A stretch of 15,113 nucleotides of DNA from assembly GCA_050692195.1 (NCBI GenBank), contig JBOGVA010000036.1, positions 1 through 15,113 of the forward strand. Direction: 5' to 3'. The notes below the pieces were generated by a model. The model was not told the DNA's origin. It did no database searches and saw only the letters and a list, made by a program, of their open reading frames with translations. The stretch is from JBOGVA01 sp050692195. Lineage in GTDB: Bacteria > Actinomycetota > UBA4738. Made by a program: the position numbers and the translations under genes. Below are positions 6,485-12,978 of this stretch, piece after piece. Every line of letters begins with the position of its first letter. Positions within the stretch are counted from its first letter, which is position 1.

Positions 6485-7033
6485 GTGGTGACCGATGAGC
6501 TCCTGACGGCCTGCCGTCGAGGGGACCCCCGAGCCTTCGAGGAGGTAGTCCGACGTACGTATCGGCATGTCTACACGCAGGCCCTCAGGCTCGTGGGCGA
6601 CCGTCAGGAGGCCGAGGACGTGGCCCAGGAGGCCTACGTGCGGGTCTTCCGCGGGCTCCCAGGGTTTCGGGGAGACGCCCGGTTCGAGACGTGGCTCTAT
6701 CGCATCGTGGCCAACGCGGCTATGAGCCACCTCCGGCGCCGGCGGCGGTTCGGCGAGCTCCTGGTGGAGGGGGAGGACGACGCGACGGAGATCCCGTCCG
6801 AGCTCAGGCTTGCCGATCAGGCCGTGGACCGCGACGCGCTCTCCCGGGCCCTCCTTGCGCTTCCCCCGTCCATGCGCGCGGTTGTTGTCCTGAAGGACGT
6901 CTACGGCCTGTCCTGCCAGGAGATCGGAGATCGGTTGGGAGTCTCGGAGGGCGCGGTGAAGGTCCGGCTCCACCGGGCCAGGCGGCGGCTCAAGGAGACG
7001 CTGTTCGGGCCGGAGGTTCGCGATGAAGTGTGA
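6485..7033 (+). CDS. RNA polymerase sigma factor, ECF (RpoE-like) group
   Basis: This 182-aa sigma-70 family protein has regions 2 and 4 only, as in ECF sigmas. Region 2 spans about residues 20-85 (DRQEAEDVAQEAYVRVF, then FETWLYRIVANAAMSHLRRRRR). A linker of about 35 residues, acidic at its start, follows. Region 4 spans residues 120-172 (ALLALPPSMRAVVVLKDVYGL, EIGDRLGVSEGAVKVRLHRARR). It directs RNA polymerase to a specific regulon, probably under control of the overlapping downstream anti-sigma gene. The start is GTG 6485 with GGGAG 7 nt upstream; GTG 6488 is equally possible. The 3' end overlaps the anti-sigma gene by 11 bp, which points to translational coupling and balanced stoichiometry. 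The stimulus cannot be deduced. Confidence 0.93.
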   Translation: MVTDELLTACRRGDPRAFEEVVRRTYRHVYTQALRLVGDRQEAEDVAQEAYVRVFRGLPGFRGDARFETWLYRIVANAAMSHLRRRRRFGELLVEGEDDATEIPSELRLADQAVDRDALSRALLALPPSMRAVVVLKDVYGLSCQEIGDRLGVSEGAVKVRLHRARRRLKETLFGPEVRDEV

Positions 7034-7385
7034 GGTGGTCCGGCCTCTGCTCTCCGAGCTGGCCGAAGGAGGCCCTCGGGAGGCGGGAGCAGCCGAGGAG
7101 CACCTGGCGGCCTGCGCCGCTTGCTCGGCCGAGCTCCAGCGATATCGGATGGTCATCATGGAGCTCGGAGGGCTGCGGGAGGTCCTGTTCGAGCCCTCGG
7201 GGGGCTTCCTCGGCATGGTGATCGCTCAGATCCCAGAGTCGCAGTGGCGGGCCCTGTTCCACCGCGTGGCATCGGACGAACGGGTGCACTTCGCGGCGTT
7301 CTCGCTGGGCGGAGCGGTCGTCGGAGCGACCGCGATCGCCCTGCTCTGGTGGCGAGCGGGTCGCCGGAGCCTGGCTTCGACGTGA
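7023..7385 (+). CDS. Zinc-finger anti-sigma factor, membrane-anchored
   Basis: This 120-aa protein opens with the anti-sigma zinc-finger signature: Cys3, then His27-x3-Cys31-x2-Cys34 (EHLAACAACSAEL). This domain grips an ECF sigma and may be redox-responsive. A short linker leads to one transmembrane helix at about residues 94-110 (FSLGGAVVGATAIALLWW) with a positively charged tail. The extracytoplasmic part is nearly absent, so sensing is likely by the cytosolic ZAS domain or by proteolysis. ATG 7023 has GGAGG 6 nt upstream, inside the sigma gene. The 11-bp overlap with the sigma gene makes the pairing near certain. The C-terminal codons form part of a strong inverted repeat. Confidence 0.9.
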   Translation: MKCEVVRPLLSELAEGGPREAGAAEEHLAACAACSAELQRYRMVIMELGGLREVLFEPSGGFLGMVIAQIPESQWRALFHRVASDERVHFAAFSLGGAVVGATAIALLWWRAGRRSLAST

Positions 7386-7396
7386 AGCCAGGCTCC
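7366..7396. terminator. Strong hairpin after the sigma/anti-sigma operon
   Basis: GGAGCCTGGCTTC (7366-7378) and GAAGCCAGGCTCC (7384-7396) form a perfect 13-bp stem with a 5-nt GACGT loop. The anti-sigma stop TGA (7383-7385) lies at the loop edge. The hairpin ends 10 bp before the stop of the convergent gene. There is no U tract, but its length and position suggest a bidirectional terminator or an mRNA 3' stabiliser. Confidence 0.6.
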
Positions 7397-7406
7397 AGTC
7401 AGACCC

Positions 7407-8864
7407 TCAGTTCAGCGTCGTCACCCCAGGCGTCGGGGTCCACGGGTTCACGCCGTAGATCGCGCCGGCTGAGGACGCGGGTAGCCCCGGTCCGGTGAAG
7501 GACATCGCCGGGGAAGGCGTCGTGAACGTGTGCTCCTGGAACACGCTGTCGATGGGCGCTTCGGCGTCCGCGTACACGGGGAAGGCGTTGTTTCCCGAGT
7601 ACGACGTGGAGATGTAGTCACCGACCATCCGGCCCGAGCTCGTGTTGGCCAGCCAGGCCAGCTGCATGGGCCCGGCCAGCTGTTGTCGGGGGGTCCAGGT
7701 GGCGCCGCCGTTCGTGGAGAAGGTGAAACCGACGTTGAGCTGGCAGGTCGAGAAGCTGCACGCAGCCACCGGATAGTAGTAGAAGGCGAGCGCCAGACGG
7801 GGAGTCAGCGTGGCCGTGAGCGTTTGCTGCTGAATGGCCACGCCGGGGATGAAGTGGTCGACGCCGCTCCCGATCGGGTCGATGGGGATCCGCCTCACCG
7901 GGGACCAGTTGATACCGTTGGACGACGTCGTGATGACGATGTCGTTCGCGGCGCAGCTGGGTTGGAACCGGCAGTCCGGCCAGACGAGCACGATGGGCCC
8001 CGGGATCCTGACCTCGGCCGAGGGCACGGGGACGTGGGCCCGGATCCCGCCCGCCGGGCGGTGGTAGAAGAGGTTGGAGACCACGACGGGGACGGTCCAC
8101 GAGTTCCCCCCGTCGGTCGACCTGAACGCCTCGACCCCCTGGTTGCCCAGGAAGGGGACGACCACGATTCCGTTCGCCAGGACCACCGGCTGGCCGGCGA
8201 TGGTTCCCCGCTCGTTGTTGGCGGTGGACTTGGGCGGCCCCCAGGTGAGGCCGCCGTCGGTCGACGTGCTCATCAGCATGAGGTTCCCGTCGCCGAAGTC
8301 GTCCCACTGCGTGTAGCAGTTGCCGAAGAACGGGCTCGTCGCGCTGGTGTCGCAGGCGATCCAGTTCTTGTCGTAGAAGCTCCCGGGAGGGCCCATGGCC
8401 GTCATCACGGGGTTCCCCCAGGTCAGGCCGCCGTCGGTCGACCGGCTGGTTACGATGTCGTTGAGTCCGTTCGACCTAATGCCCAGGCTCGAGATCATCC
8501 ACACGGCGCGCTTGGGGTCGTAGGCCACGGCCGGGTCGCTGATGCGGACGTAGGGGCCGGGAGGCGTGGCGTAGATCGTGGTCGCGGGGAGGAAGCCGTT
8601 GGTCCAGTTGGCCCCGCCGTCGGTCGACGTGGCCCACCCGTTGTTCGATGCCCCCCCGCCGAAGGCGCGTCCGGTCTGGAAAGCGGCCACGATGGTGCGG
8701 CCGAAGGCGAAGGTGTCCGGCTCCACCTGCGTCTTGTGCTGACCCCCGGGGTCGGTGTACGGATCCTCGCTGAGCTTGATCTGCGCGGCCAGCGCCGGTG
8801 GCGCAACCACGACGCCCAGAACGAACATTGTCGAGAGGGTGAACAAGGCGAGCACTCTTCTCAT
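7407..8864 (-). CDS. Secreted Asp-box (BNR) beta-propeller protein, sialidase-like fold
   Basis: This is a 485-aa exported protein. The signal peptide (MRRVLALFTLSTMFVLGVVVAPPALA) ends at A-L-A near residue 26, and there is no lipobox or C-terminal anchor. Asp-box motifs S-x-D/N-G-x-x-W occur six times (STDGGANW, STDGGLTWG twice, STDGGNSW, SSNGINWS, STNGGATW), as expected for a six-bladed sialidase or exo-alpha propeller. The Arg triad and Tyr nucleophile of true sialidases cannot be assigned by eye, so glycosidase activity is not claimed; many such actinobacterial proteins are of unknown function. Several Cys (IACDTS, GNCYTQW, PDCRFQPSCA, AACSFSTC) suggest disulfides. ATG 8864 has AGGGGG just upstream. 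The gene is monocistronic, convergent with the sigma operon and divergent from tRNA-Trp. Confidence 0.87.
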   Translation of the reverse strand: MRRVLALFTLSTMFVLGVVVAPPALAAQIKLSEDPYTDPGGQHKTQVEPDTFAFGRTIVAAFQTGRAFGGGASNNGWATSTDGGANWTNGFLPATTIYATPPGPYVRISDPAVAYDPKRAVWMISSLGIRSNGLNDIVTSRSTDGGLTWGNPVMTAMGPPGSFYDKNWIACDTSATSPFFGNCYTQWDDFGDGNLMLMSTSTDGGLTWGPPKSTANNERGTIAGQPVVLANGIVVVPFLGNQGVEAFRSTDGGNSWTVPVVVSNLFYHRPAGGIRAHVPVPSAEVRIPGPIVLVWPDCRFQPSCAANDIVITTSSNGINWSPVRRIPIDPIGSGVDHFIPGVAIQQQTLTATLTPRLALAFYYYPVAACSFSTCQLNVGFTFSTNGGATWTPRQQLAGPMQLAWLANTSSGRMVGDYISTSYSGNNAFPVYADAEAPIDSVFQEHTFTTPSPAMSFTGPGLPASSAGAIYGVNPWTPTPGVTTLN

Positions 8865-9010
8865 GAGTCCCCCTTCTGGTTGTCATTTCACGCCGGGCTC
8901 GGTGCACGGACGAATCGGGCGGAGCGAAGCGCTAATTCTGACGAGGAAGGGCGCGTTTCGCAACAGAGGGTGGCGGGAGATCCACATCCCGATACCTGTC
9001 GAGGCCGTCT

Positions 9011-9039
9011 TTGCCCGGGTCTTCGCCTCCCCCTATACT
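9011..9039 (+). promoter_or_regulatory. Promoter for tRNA-Trp-secE-nusG-rplKA
   Basis: TTGCCC (9011-9016) and TATACT (9034-9039) are separated by exactly 17 bp and lie 43 bp ahead of tRNA-Trp. This is the best housekeeping-sigma promoter before the cluster, with transcription expected to start near 9046. Confidence 0.7.
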
Positions 9040-9081
9040 GGGTGCGGTCGCCGTCCACTCCTTGACTTCGGCCTCACGCAG

Positions 9082-9155
9082 AGGGCCGTAGCTCAATTTG
9101 GTAGAGCACCGGTCTCCAAAACCGGCGGTTGGGGGTTCAAGTCCCTCCGGCCCTG
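9082..9155 (+). tRNA. tRNA-Trp (CCA)
   Basis: The acceptor arm AGGGCCG (9082-9088) pairs with CGGCCCT (9148-9154), followed by discriminator G. The anticodon loop CTCCAAA carries CCA, with stem CCGGT/ACCGG. The 3' CCA is not encoded. secE follows 24 bp later with no terminator, so the tRNA is probably cut from the secE-nusG transcript, as is usual in this cluster. Confidence 0.97.
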
Positions 9156-9179
9156 CAAACGGGGAAGAAGGAGATTGCC

Positions 9180-9476
9180 GTGAATCGCCAGGCCAAGAGG
9201 ATGATGCAGAAGCAGAGGGCCACGGGCCAGGATCGCCTGGAGGCCATGCGGCAGCGTCGCCCGGTCGCTCCCGAGCGCAAGAAGCGCACACCTCCCCGAC
9301 AGTTCCTGAGGGAAGTGAGGCAGGAGCTGAAGAAGGTGAATTGGCCCAGCCGCGAGGAGATGATCGCCTACACCGTCGTGGTCCTCGTCGCGGTGGTAGT
9401 CCTCACGAGCCTCGTCTTCGGGATGGATGTGGCGTTCTCCAAGGGCGTGCTTCGGATCTTTGGCCAGAGCGGCTAG
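9180..9476 (+). CDS. secE: Preprotein translocase subunit SecE
   Basis: This 98-aa protein is the small essential subunit that clamps SecY in the membrane translocase. It has a basic N-terminal extension (residues 1-38, rich in Arg, Lys and Gln), then the SecE signature FLREVRQELKKVNWPSREE (amphipathic surface helix), then a single transmembrane helix TVVVLVAVVVLTSLVFG and a short tail. The single-helix form is typical outside Gammaproteobacteria. GTG 9180 was chosen because AAGAAGGAG lies 6 nt upstream; longer frames would run into the tRNA. It is transcribed with tRNA-Trp upstream and nusG 19 bp downstream. Confidence 0.95.
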   Translation: MNRQAKRMMQKQRATGQDRLEAMRQRRPVAPERKKRTPPRQFLREVRQELKKVNWPSREEMIAYTVVVLVAVVVLTSLVFGMDVAFSKGVLRIFGQSG

Positions 9477-9495
9477 CGATTCGCCCGGATCCGAG

Positions 9496-10383
9496 ATGGA
9501 TGACAGCCTCCCAAACCGACCGCTCACGGCCGACCAGGAGACCGAGGAAGCGGTCAGAGCTCCGGACCAGGTGGTCGGCGCCGACGATGTCGATCCAGGC
9601 CCACCCCGTGCCCCGGAGGTGGCTGTGAGCGTGCCGGAGGACGAGGTGATGGTCTCCCCGGCCGTCGAGCGGCACCTGGAGGAGGCAGGCCCCGCCGGGG
9701 ACGTCCCATCGGCGGAGGTCTCCGAGCAAGCCGAGCAGCTCGAAGCCTCAGCGGAAGCCGAGCCCGTGGAAGCCGCGAAACCGGAGGTTGCCCCGGAAGC
9801 CGAGGCGGGGGAAGCCCCGGTGGAAGGTCCGAGGCCCCCGTTCGAGGGTCCGGGGGACTGGTACGTCGTCCACACGTACGCCGGGTACGAGAACAAGGTG
9901 AAGACGAACCTGCACTCACGGATCGGCTCCATGCAGATGGAGGACAAGATCTTCGACGTGGTGATCCCCATGGAAGACGTCATGGAGATCAAGGGCGGGA
10001 AGAAGCAGGTCGTGCAGAGGAAGGTCTTCCCCGGCTACCTCCTGGTGAGGATGATCTACGACAACGACTCGTGGTACGTGGTTCGAAACACGCCGGGAGT
10101 CACCGGTTTCGTGTCCAGCGGCACCGGGACCAAGCCCACTCCTCTCTCCCGACGCGAAGTGGAGAAGATCCTGGCGGTGAAGAAGGAGACCCAGGTCAAG
10201 CCGCAGTACAGGCTGGAATGGGAGGAGGGCGACGTGGTCAGGATCATCACCGGGCCATTCGCCGACTTCACCGGGACCATCGCGGAGATAAACGTGGAGC
10301 AGTCGAAGCTGAAGGTGCTGGTCAACATCTTCGATCGAGAGACGCCGGTCGAGCTGGCCTTCGACCAGGTGGCCAAGTCCTAG
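9496..10383 (+). CDS. nusG: Transcription termination/antitermination protein NusG
   Basis: This 295-aa NusG is much longer than the roughly 180 aa of E. coli because of an N-terminal extension of about 120 residues rich in Glu, Ala and Pro (low complexity, probably disordered). Such extensions occur in actinobacterial NusG. The NGN domain starts at GDWYVVHTYAGYENKVK and contains KVFPGYLLVRM and the NTPGVTGFV segment. The C-terminal KOW domain is EEGDVVRIITGPFADFTGTI to the end. NusG binds RNA polymerase through NGN and links it to Rho or to ribosomal protein S10 through KOW. ATG 9496 was chosen because a longer frame from 9427 lies wholly within secE; the RBS is weak (GGATCCGAG). It precedes rplK by 65 bp that hold a probable L1 operator. 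Confidence 0.95.
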   Translation: MDDSLPNRPLTADQETEEAVRAPDQVVGADDVDPGPPRAPEVAVSVPEDEVMVSPAVERHLEEAGPAGDVPSAEVSEQAEQLEASAEAEPVEAAKPEVAPEAEAGEAPVEGPRPPFEGPGDWYVVHTYAGYENKVKTNLHSRIGSMQMEDKIFDVVIPMEDVMEIKGGKKQVVQRKVFPGYLLVRMIYDNDSWYVVRNTPGVTGFVSSGTGTKPTPLSRREVEKILAVKKETQVKPQYRLEWEEGDVVRIITGPFADFTGTIAEINVEQSKLKVLVNIFDRETPVELAFDQVAKS

Positions 10384-10400
10384 AACTCGAGAAGCGAAGA

Positions 10401-10433
10401 GCGGGAGGCCTCCGGGAGGCCGCTTTCAACCGC
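10401..10433 (+). promoter_or_regulatory. Probable ribosomal protein L1 operator in the rplK leader
   Basis: GCGG (10401-10404) pairs with CCGC (10430-10433) and GGCC (10407-10410) pairs with GGCC (10418-10421). They are separated by an asymmetric internal loop of GA on one side and GCTTTCAA on the other. This resembles the L1 binding site of 23S rRNA (GTGGGAGGC ... opposite a purine/pyrimidine loop and CCAC) and its mimics in L11-L1 mRNAs. The element abuts the rplK RBS (GGGAGGT from 10434), so L1 binding would block translation of rplK and rplA. Confidence 0.6.
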
Positions 10434-10448
10434 GGGAGGTGAGCGCAA

Positions 10449-10904
10449 GTGTCGAATGGATCGCCGGCGCCGAGAAGGCGCAAGAAGGTCATGGCGGTGG
10501 TCAAGCTCGGGAAGGTTCGAGCTGGCCAGGCCACTCCGGCGCCCCCGGTGGGAACGGCGCTCGGGCAACATGGCGTGAACATCATGGAGTTCTGCCGACA
10601 GTACAACGAGGCCACTCAGGCCCAGATGGGGCAGGTCATCCCGGCGGAGGTGACCATCTTCGAGGATCGGACCTTCACCTTCGTGACCAGGCAGCCGCCG
10701 GCCTCGGAGCTCTTGAAGCAAGCCGCCGGCGTGGAGAAGGGGTCGGGAGAGCCGAACCGAGAGAAGGTGGCCAGCGTGTCCAAAGACCAGGTCCGTCAGA
10801 TCGCCGAGCGGAAGATGGCCGACCTCAACGCCGGAGACCTCGAAGGCGCGATGAACATCATCGAAGGGACCGCCCGGAGCATGGGGATCGAGGTGCGGGG
10901 ATGA
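10449..10904 (+). CDS. rplK: 50S ribosomal protein L11 (uL11)
   Basis: This 151-aa L11 binds the GTPase-associated centre of 23S rRNA with the L10-L12 stalk. The N-terminal domain has ATPAPPVGTALGQHGVNIMEFC. The C-terminal RNA-binding domain holds TFVTRQPPASELL and the VS-DQVR-IAERKM-DLNA-D-EGAM-II-GTARSMGIEV ending. About ten extra basic residues (MSNGSPAPRRRKK) precede the usual start, and the common L-x-I-x-A-G segment reads LGKVRAGQA. GTG 10449 has GGAGGT 8 nt upstream. rplA follows after 10 bp. Expression is likely controlled by L1 binding to the leader. Confidence 0.96.
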   Translation: MSNGSPAPRRRKKVMAVVKLGKVRAGQATPAPPVGTALGQHGVNIMEFCRQYNEATQAQMGQVIPAEVTIFEDRTFTFVTRQPPASELLKQAAGVEKGSGEPNREKVASVSKDQVRQIAERKMADLNAGDLEGAMNIIEGTARSMGIEVRG

Positions 10905-10914
10905 GGGGGGCGAC

Positions 10915-11652
10915 GTGAACCGGGGGAAGCGGTACGCAACAGCCGTGGACAGGGTCGACCGGGATCGCTTCTACTCGCCCTTAGAGGCCGTCCGCTTGCT
11001 CAAGGAGCTGCCCACGGCCAAGTTCGACGAGACGGTCGAGCTGGCGTTCCGCCTAGGCGTGGACCCCCGAAAGGCCGACCAGATGATCCGGGGGACGGTC
11101 TCCCTTCCCCATGGGACCGGCAGGTCCGTACGTGTCGCCGCCTTCGCCACGGGCGACAAGGCGCGCGAGGCCCAGGAGGCCGGGGCCGATGTCGTCGGCG
11201 GGGAGGACCTCGTGAACGAGGTGGTGAAGGGGAACATCGACTTCGATGCTGCCGTGGCGACCCCAGACGTCATGTCCCTGGTGGGGAAGGCCGGCAGGGT
11301 TCTCGGACCTCGGGGACTCATGCCCAACCCGAAGGCCGGGACGGTCACGTTCGACATTGGAAAGGCCGTTCGGGATATCAAGGCGGGCAGGCTGGAGTAC
11401 CGGGTCGACCGCCAGGGGAACCTGCACGTGATCATCGGCAAGCGCTCGTTCGACGAACAGGGTCTGCTGCAAAACTATCTGGCGGTGGTGGACGAGATCC
11501 TTCGGGCCAAGCCCTCGACGGCGAAGGGGCGGTACATCCAGAGCGTGACCCTATCGAGCACCATGGGCCCTGGCATTCGAATCGACCCCAACCGCATCCG
11601 GGACGTCGGGGCGGACATCCCGGCCGGCGTGGGTGGCGCCCGTGCCTCCTGA
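10915..11652 (+). CDS. rplA: 50S ribosomal protein L1 (uL1)
   Basis: This 245-aa L1 forms the mobile stalk at the E site and represses its own operon. Visible signatures are the KFDETVELAFRLGVDPRKADQ strand, RGTVSLPHGTG, TPDVMSLVGKAGRVLGPRGLMPNPKAGTV and the closing SVTLSSTMGPGIRIDP. The length is normal. GTG 10915 follows GAGGGGGG and lies 10 bp after rplK. It ends 11 bp from a convergent minus-strand gene instead of leading into rplJ, so the L11-L1 transcript ends here, probably at the hairpin 11646-11679. Confidence 0.96.
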   Translation: MNRGKRYATAVDRVDRDRFYSPLEAVRLLKELPTAKFDETVELAFRLGVDPRKADQMIRGTVSLPHGTGRSVRVAAFATGDKAREAQEAGADVVGGEDLVNEVVKGNIDFDAAVATPDVMSLVGKAGRVLGPRGLMPNPKAGTVTFDIGKAVRDIKAGRLEYRVDRQGNLHVIIGKRSFDEQGLLQNYLAVVDEILRAKPSTAKGRYIQSVTLSSTMGPGIRIDPNRIRDVGADIPAGVGGARAS

Positions 11653-11679
11653 CCGTCCGCCGGCTACGGTCGGAAGGAG
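11646..11679. terminator. Hairpin at the rplA/PsbP-like convergent junction
   Basis: GACCGT (11651-11656) pairs with ACGGTC (11666-11671), extended by CTCC (11646-11649) with GGAG (11676-11679) across a small internal loop. It covers the rplA TGA. No T tract is present. It is the only terminator candidate for the secE-rplA transcript. Confidence 0.45.
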
Positions 11680-12185
11680 TCCACGATCCTCTGCACCGGC
11701 GAGAGCACCTCGTGCGGGTCTGAAGTCGCCGCTGTGAAGACGGCGATGGCATAGTTCTGCTCCCGCCCCCGAACGGTGATCGCCAGGAATCGGATGCGGA
11801 CTCCGGCGTTGTTGGTCCCGGTACCGCTCACGACGATCGAGGGATTGCCTCCGATGGCCTGTCGTTGCCCGGCTCCTAGATCGACGTCCTGGTAGCTCTC
11901 CCGGAAGGACTCGAGGAACCGGTCCGAGGCTTCGTCCAGCGACCCTTCCGCCCCCCGGCCGAAGGAGAGCACCGTCTCGCCATCGGGGCTGCTCAGCCTG
12001 GACGTGGTGCCTTCCTCCATCAGGTTCCAGTCCGCGGGGTAGCGAAACTCATAGCTCGCCTCGGCGTTCACGTAGAGCTTGGTACCGAGGGTGAGCGGAC
12101 GCTCGAGGGGCCGGGTCACCGGTCGGGTCAGCAGCCACGCAGCGACCGCGCCCGTCAGCAGGAGGCCGACGGCGGCCTTTCGCAT
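11664..12185 (-). CDS. Membrane-anchored PsbP/DUF1795-like domain protein of unknown function
   Basis: This 173-aa protein has an N-terminal hydrophobic helix (residues 5-20, VGLLLTGAVAAWLLT) without a lipobox, serving as a signal anchor. From residue 37 it shows the pattern of PsbP/Mog1-like exported domains: YEFRYPADWNLM, RLSSPDGETVLSFGR, then a DRFLESF helix, a G-x-PSIVVSGTG strand, RIRFLAITVRGREQNYAIAVF and a final VQRIVDSF helix. Such domains occur in many actinobacterial lipoproteins with no assigned function. ATG 12185 has a weak RBS (AGG), but the upstream minus-strand gene ends 12 bp away, so coupling from it is likely. The two form an operon inserted between rplA and rplJ, on the opposite strand. 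Confidence 0.75.
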   Translation of the reverse strand: MRKAAVGLLLTGAVAAWLLTRPVTRPLERPLTLGTKLYVNAEASYEFRYPADWNLMEEGTTSRLSSPDGETVLSFGRGAEGSLDEASDRFLESFRESYQDVDLGAGQRQAIGGNPSIVVSGTGTNNAGVRIRFLAITVRGREQNYAIAVFTAATSDPHEVLSPVQRIVDSFRP

Positions 12186-12197
12186 CCTATGGCCGAG

Positions 12198-12827
12198 TTA
12201 GCCGGCGGCAGAACCCCTGCCGTCGACCAGGACTGCTCTCGAGCGTGCGTCCCACGCCAACAGGATAGTCCCGGCACCGGCGAAGATGAAGAAGACGGCG
12301 ATCGCCCTTTGCAGGTTCAGGCCCGTGAACTCGAGGCCTACACCGGCCCTCGGCTGCTCCACGACGGGCTGTTGGATGGGGAGCGAGTAGCACAGGGCCT
12401 CTCCGCGGGTGCAGAAGAAGGACAGACCCCCACCCCCCGGGCCGCCTATCCCGTGCCCGGCGCCCACGACAGCGCCTATGTCCCCGTCGTCTTCGGCCTG
12501 CTGAGACCTCGGCTCGGATCGGGACTGGGCCCCGGCGTCCCGCTCATTCTCCGAGTCCCCGATGCCCTGTGTCTGCAGCGGGATCTGCGAACTCGATTCC
12601 TGGATCTCCTGCTCGATGTCTTGGACCTCAGGCTCCACCTCGTCCTCGATGTCCTCGATCTCGTCCTTTATGTCCTCGATCTTCTCCTCGATCTCGTCCT
12701 TTATGTCCTCGAGCGGCGGCGGGAGCTCGATCGCCAGAGCGGGGCCCTGCCATAAAGAGGCCATGAGCAAGGCGCTGAGACAGAGGATGAGTCGCGCGAT
12801 CCGTCTACTCCCTATCCGGCCATCCAT
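12198..12827 (-). CDS. Exported acidic coiled-coil protein with C-terminal membrane anchor
   Basis: I do not recognise a family for this 209-aa protein. In order it has a signal peptide (residues 1-32, basic start then LILCLSALLMASLW and A-L-A); an acidic coiled-coil stretch at 39-76 built from an 11-residue E-D-I-K-D-E-I type repeat; a Gln/Ser/Glu-rich linker; a Gly-rich segment (121-134); a Cys139/Cys146 pair (FFCTRGEALC); and a transmembrane helix at about 173-192 followed by a basic cytosolic tail. This is the layout of a type I membrane protein with an extracytoplasmic stalk. ATG 12827 was chosen because GGAGGTGGAGGGG precedes it and because it gives a proper signal peptide; a longer frame from 12902 does not. 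It is the first gene of a two-gene operon with the PsbP-like protein. Confidence 0.75.
   Translation of the reverse strand: MDGRIGSRRIARLILCLSALLMASLWQGPALAIELPPPLEDIKDEIEEKIEDIKDEIEDIEDEVEPEVQDIEQEIQESSSQIPLQTQGIGDSENERDAGAQSRSEPRSQQAEDDGDIGAVVGAGHGIGGPGGGGLSFFCTRGEALCYSLPIQQPVVEQPRAGVGLEFTGLNLQRAIAVFFIFAGAGTILLAWDARSRAVLVDGRGSAAG
12653..12712. repeat. 27-bp direct repeat, period 33 bp, in the coiled-coil gene
   Basis: Two identical 27-bp copies (12653-12679 and 12686-12712) are separated by 6 bp. They encode the repeated I-E-D-I-K-D-E-I-E unit of the acidic coiled coil, an 11-codon periodicity. The perfect nucleotide identity suggests a recent duplication by slippage or gene conversion. 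Confidence 0.85.
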
Positions 12828-12949
12828 CCCCTCCACCTCCCACTCCGAACGCCCGTTATCCCTGGGCTGGCCTATACCCTTCGGCGGAGCCGAGGACGCC
12901 ACCGGGACCAGGAAACATGTACCCCCCGGCTGAGCTAGCTAATCTTAAC

Positions 12950-12978
12950 TTCCTAGATAAAAGTGAGTAGCCTGTCAA
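12950..12978 (-). promoter_or_regulatory. Candidate promoter of the coiled-coil/PsbP-like operon
   Basis: Reading minus, TTGACA (12978-12973) is a perfect -35, and TAGGAA (12955-12950) lies 17 bp further on as a fair -10. The operon start is about 120 bp downstream. The element is divergent from the rplJ promoter, the two -35 boxes being 25 bp apart. Confidence 0.5.

Noticed and set aside
8916..8970. Possible minus-strand promoter (TTGCGA then CAGAAT) for the Asp-box gene
   Set aside because: The -10 matches poorly, so I do not list it.
7530..9065. Long plus-strand open frame (about 511 codons) opposite the Asp-box gene
   Set aside because: The product is rich in Gly/Arg/Val/His repeats with no family signature, and the minus frame has a signal peptide and six Asp boxes.
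9129..9179. Upstream TTG start for secE
   Set aside because: It would lie inside tRNA-Trp; GTG 9180 has a strong RBS.
9427..9495. Upstream start for nusG inside secE
   Set aside because: The extra residues overlap secE and match nothing; ATG 9496 gives a standard acidic start.
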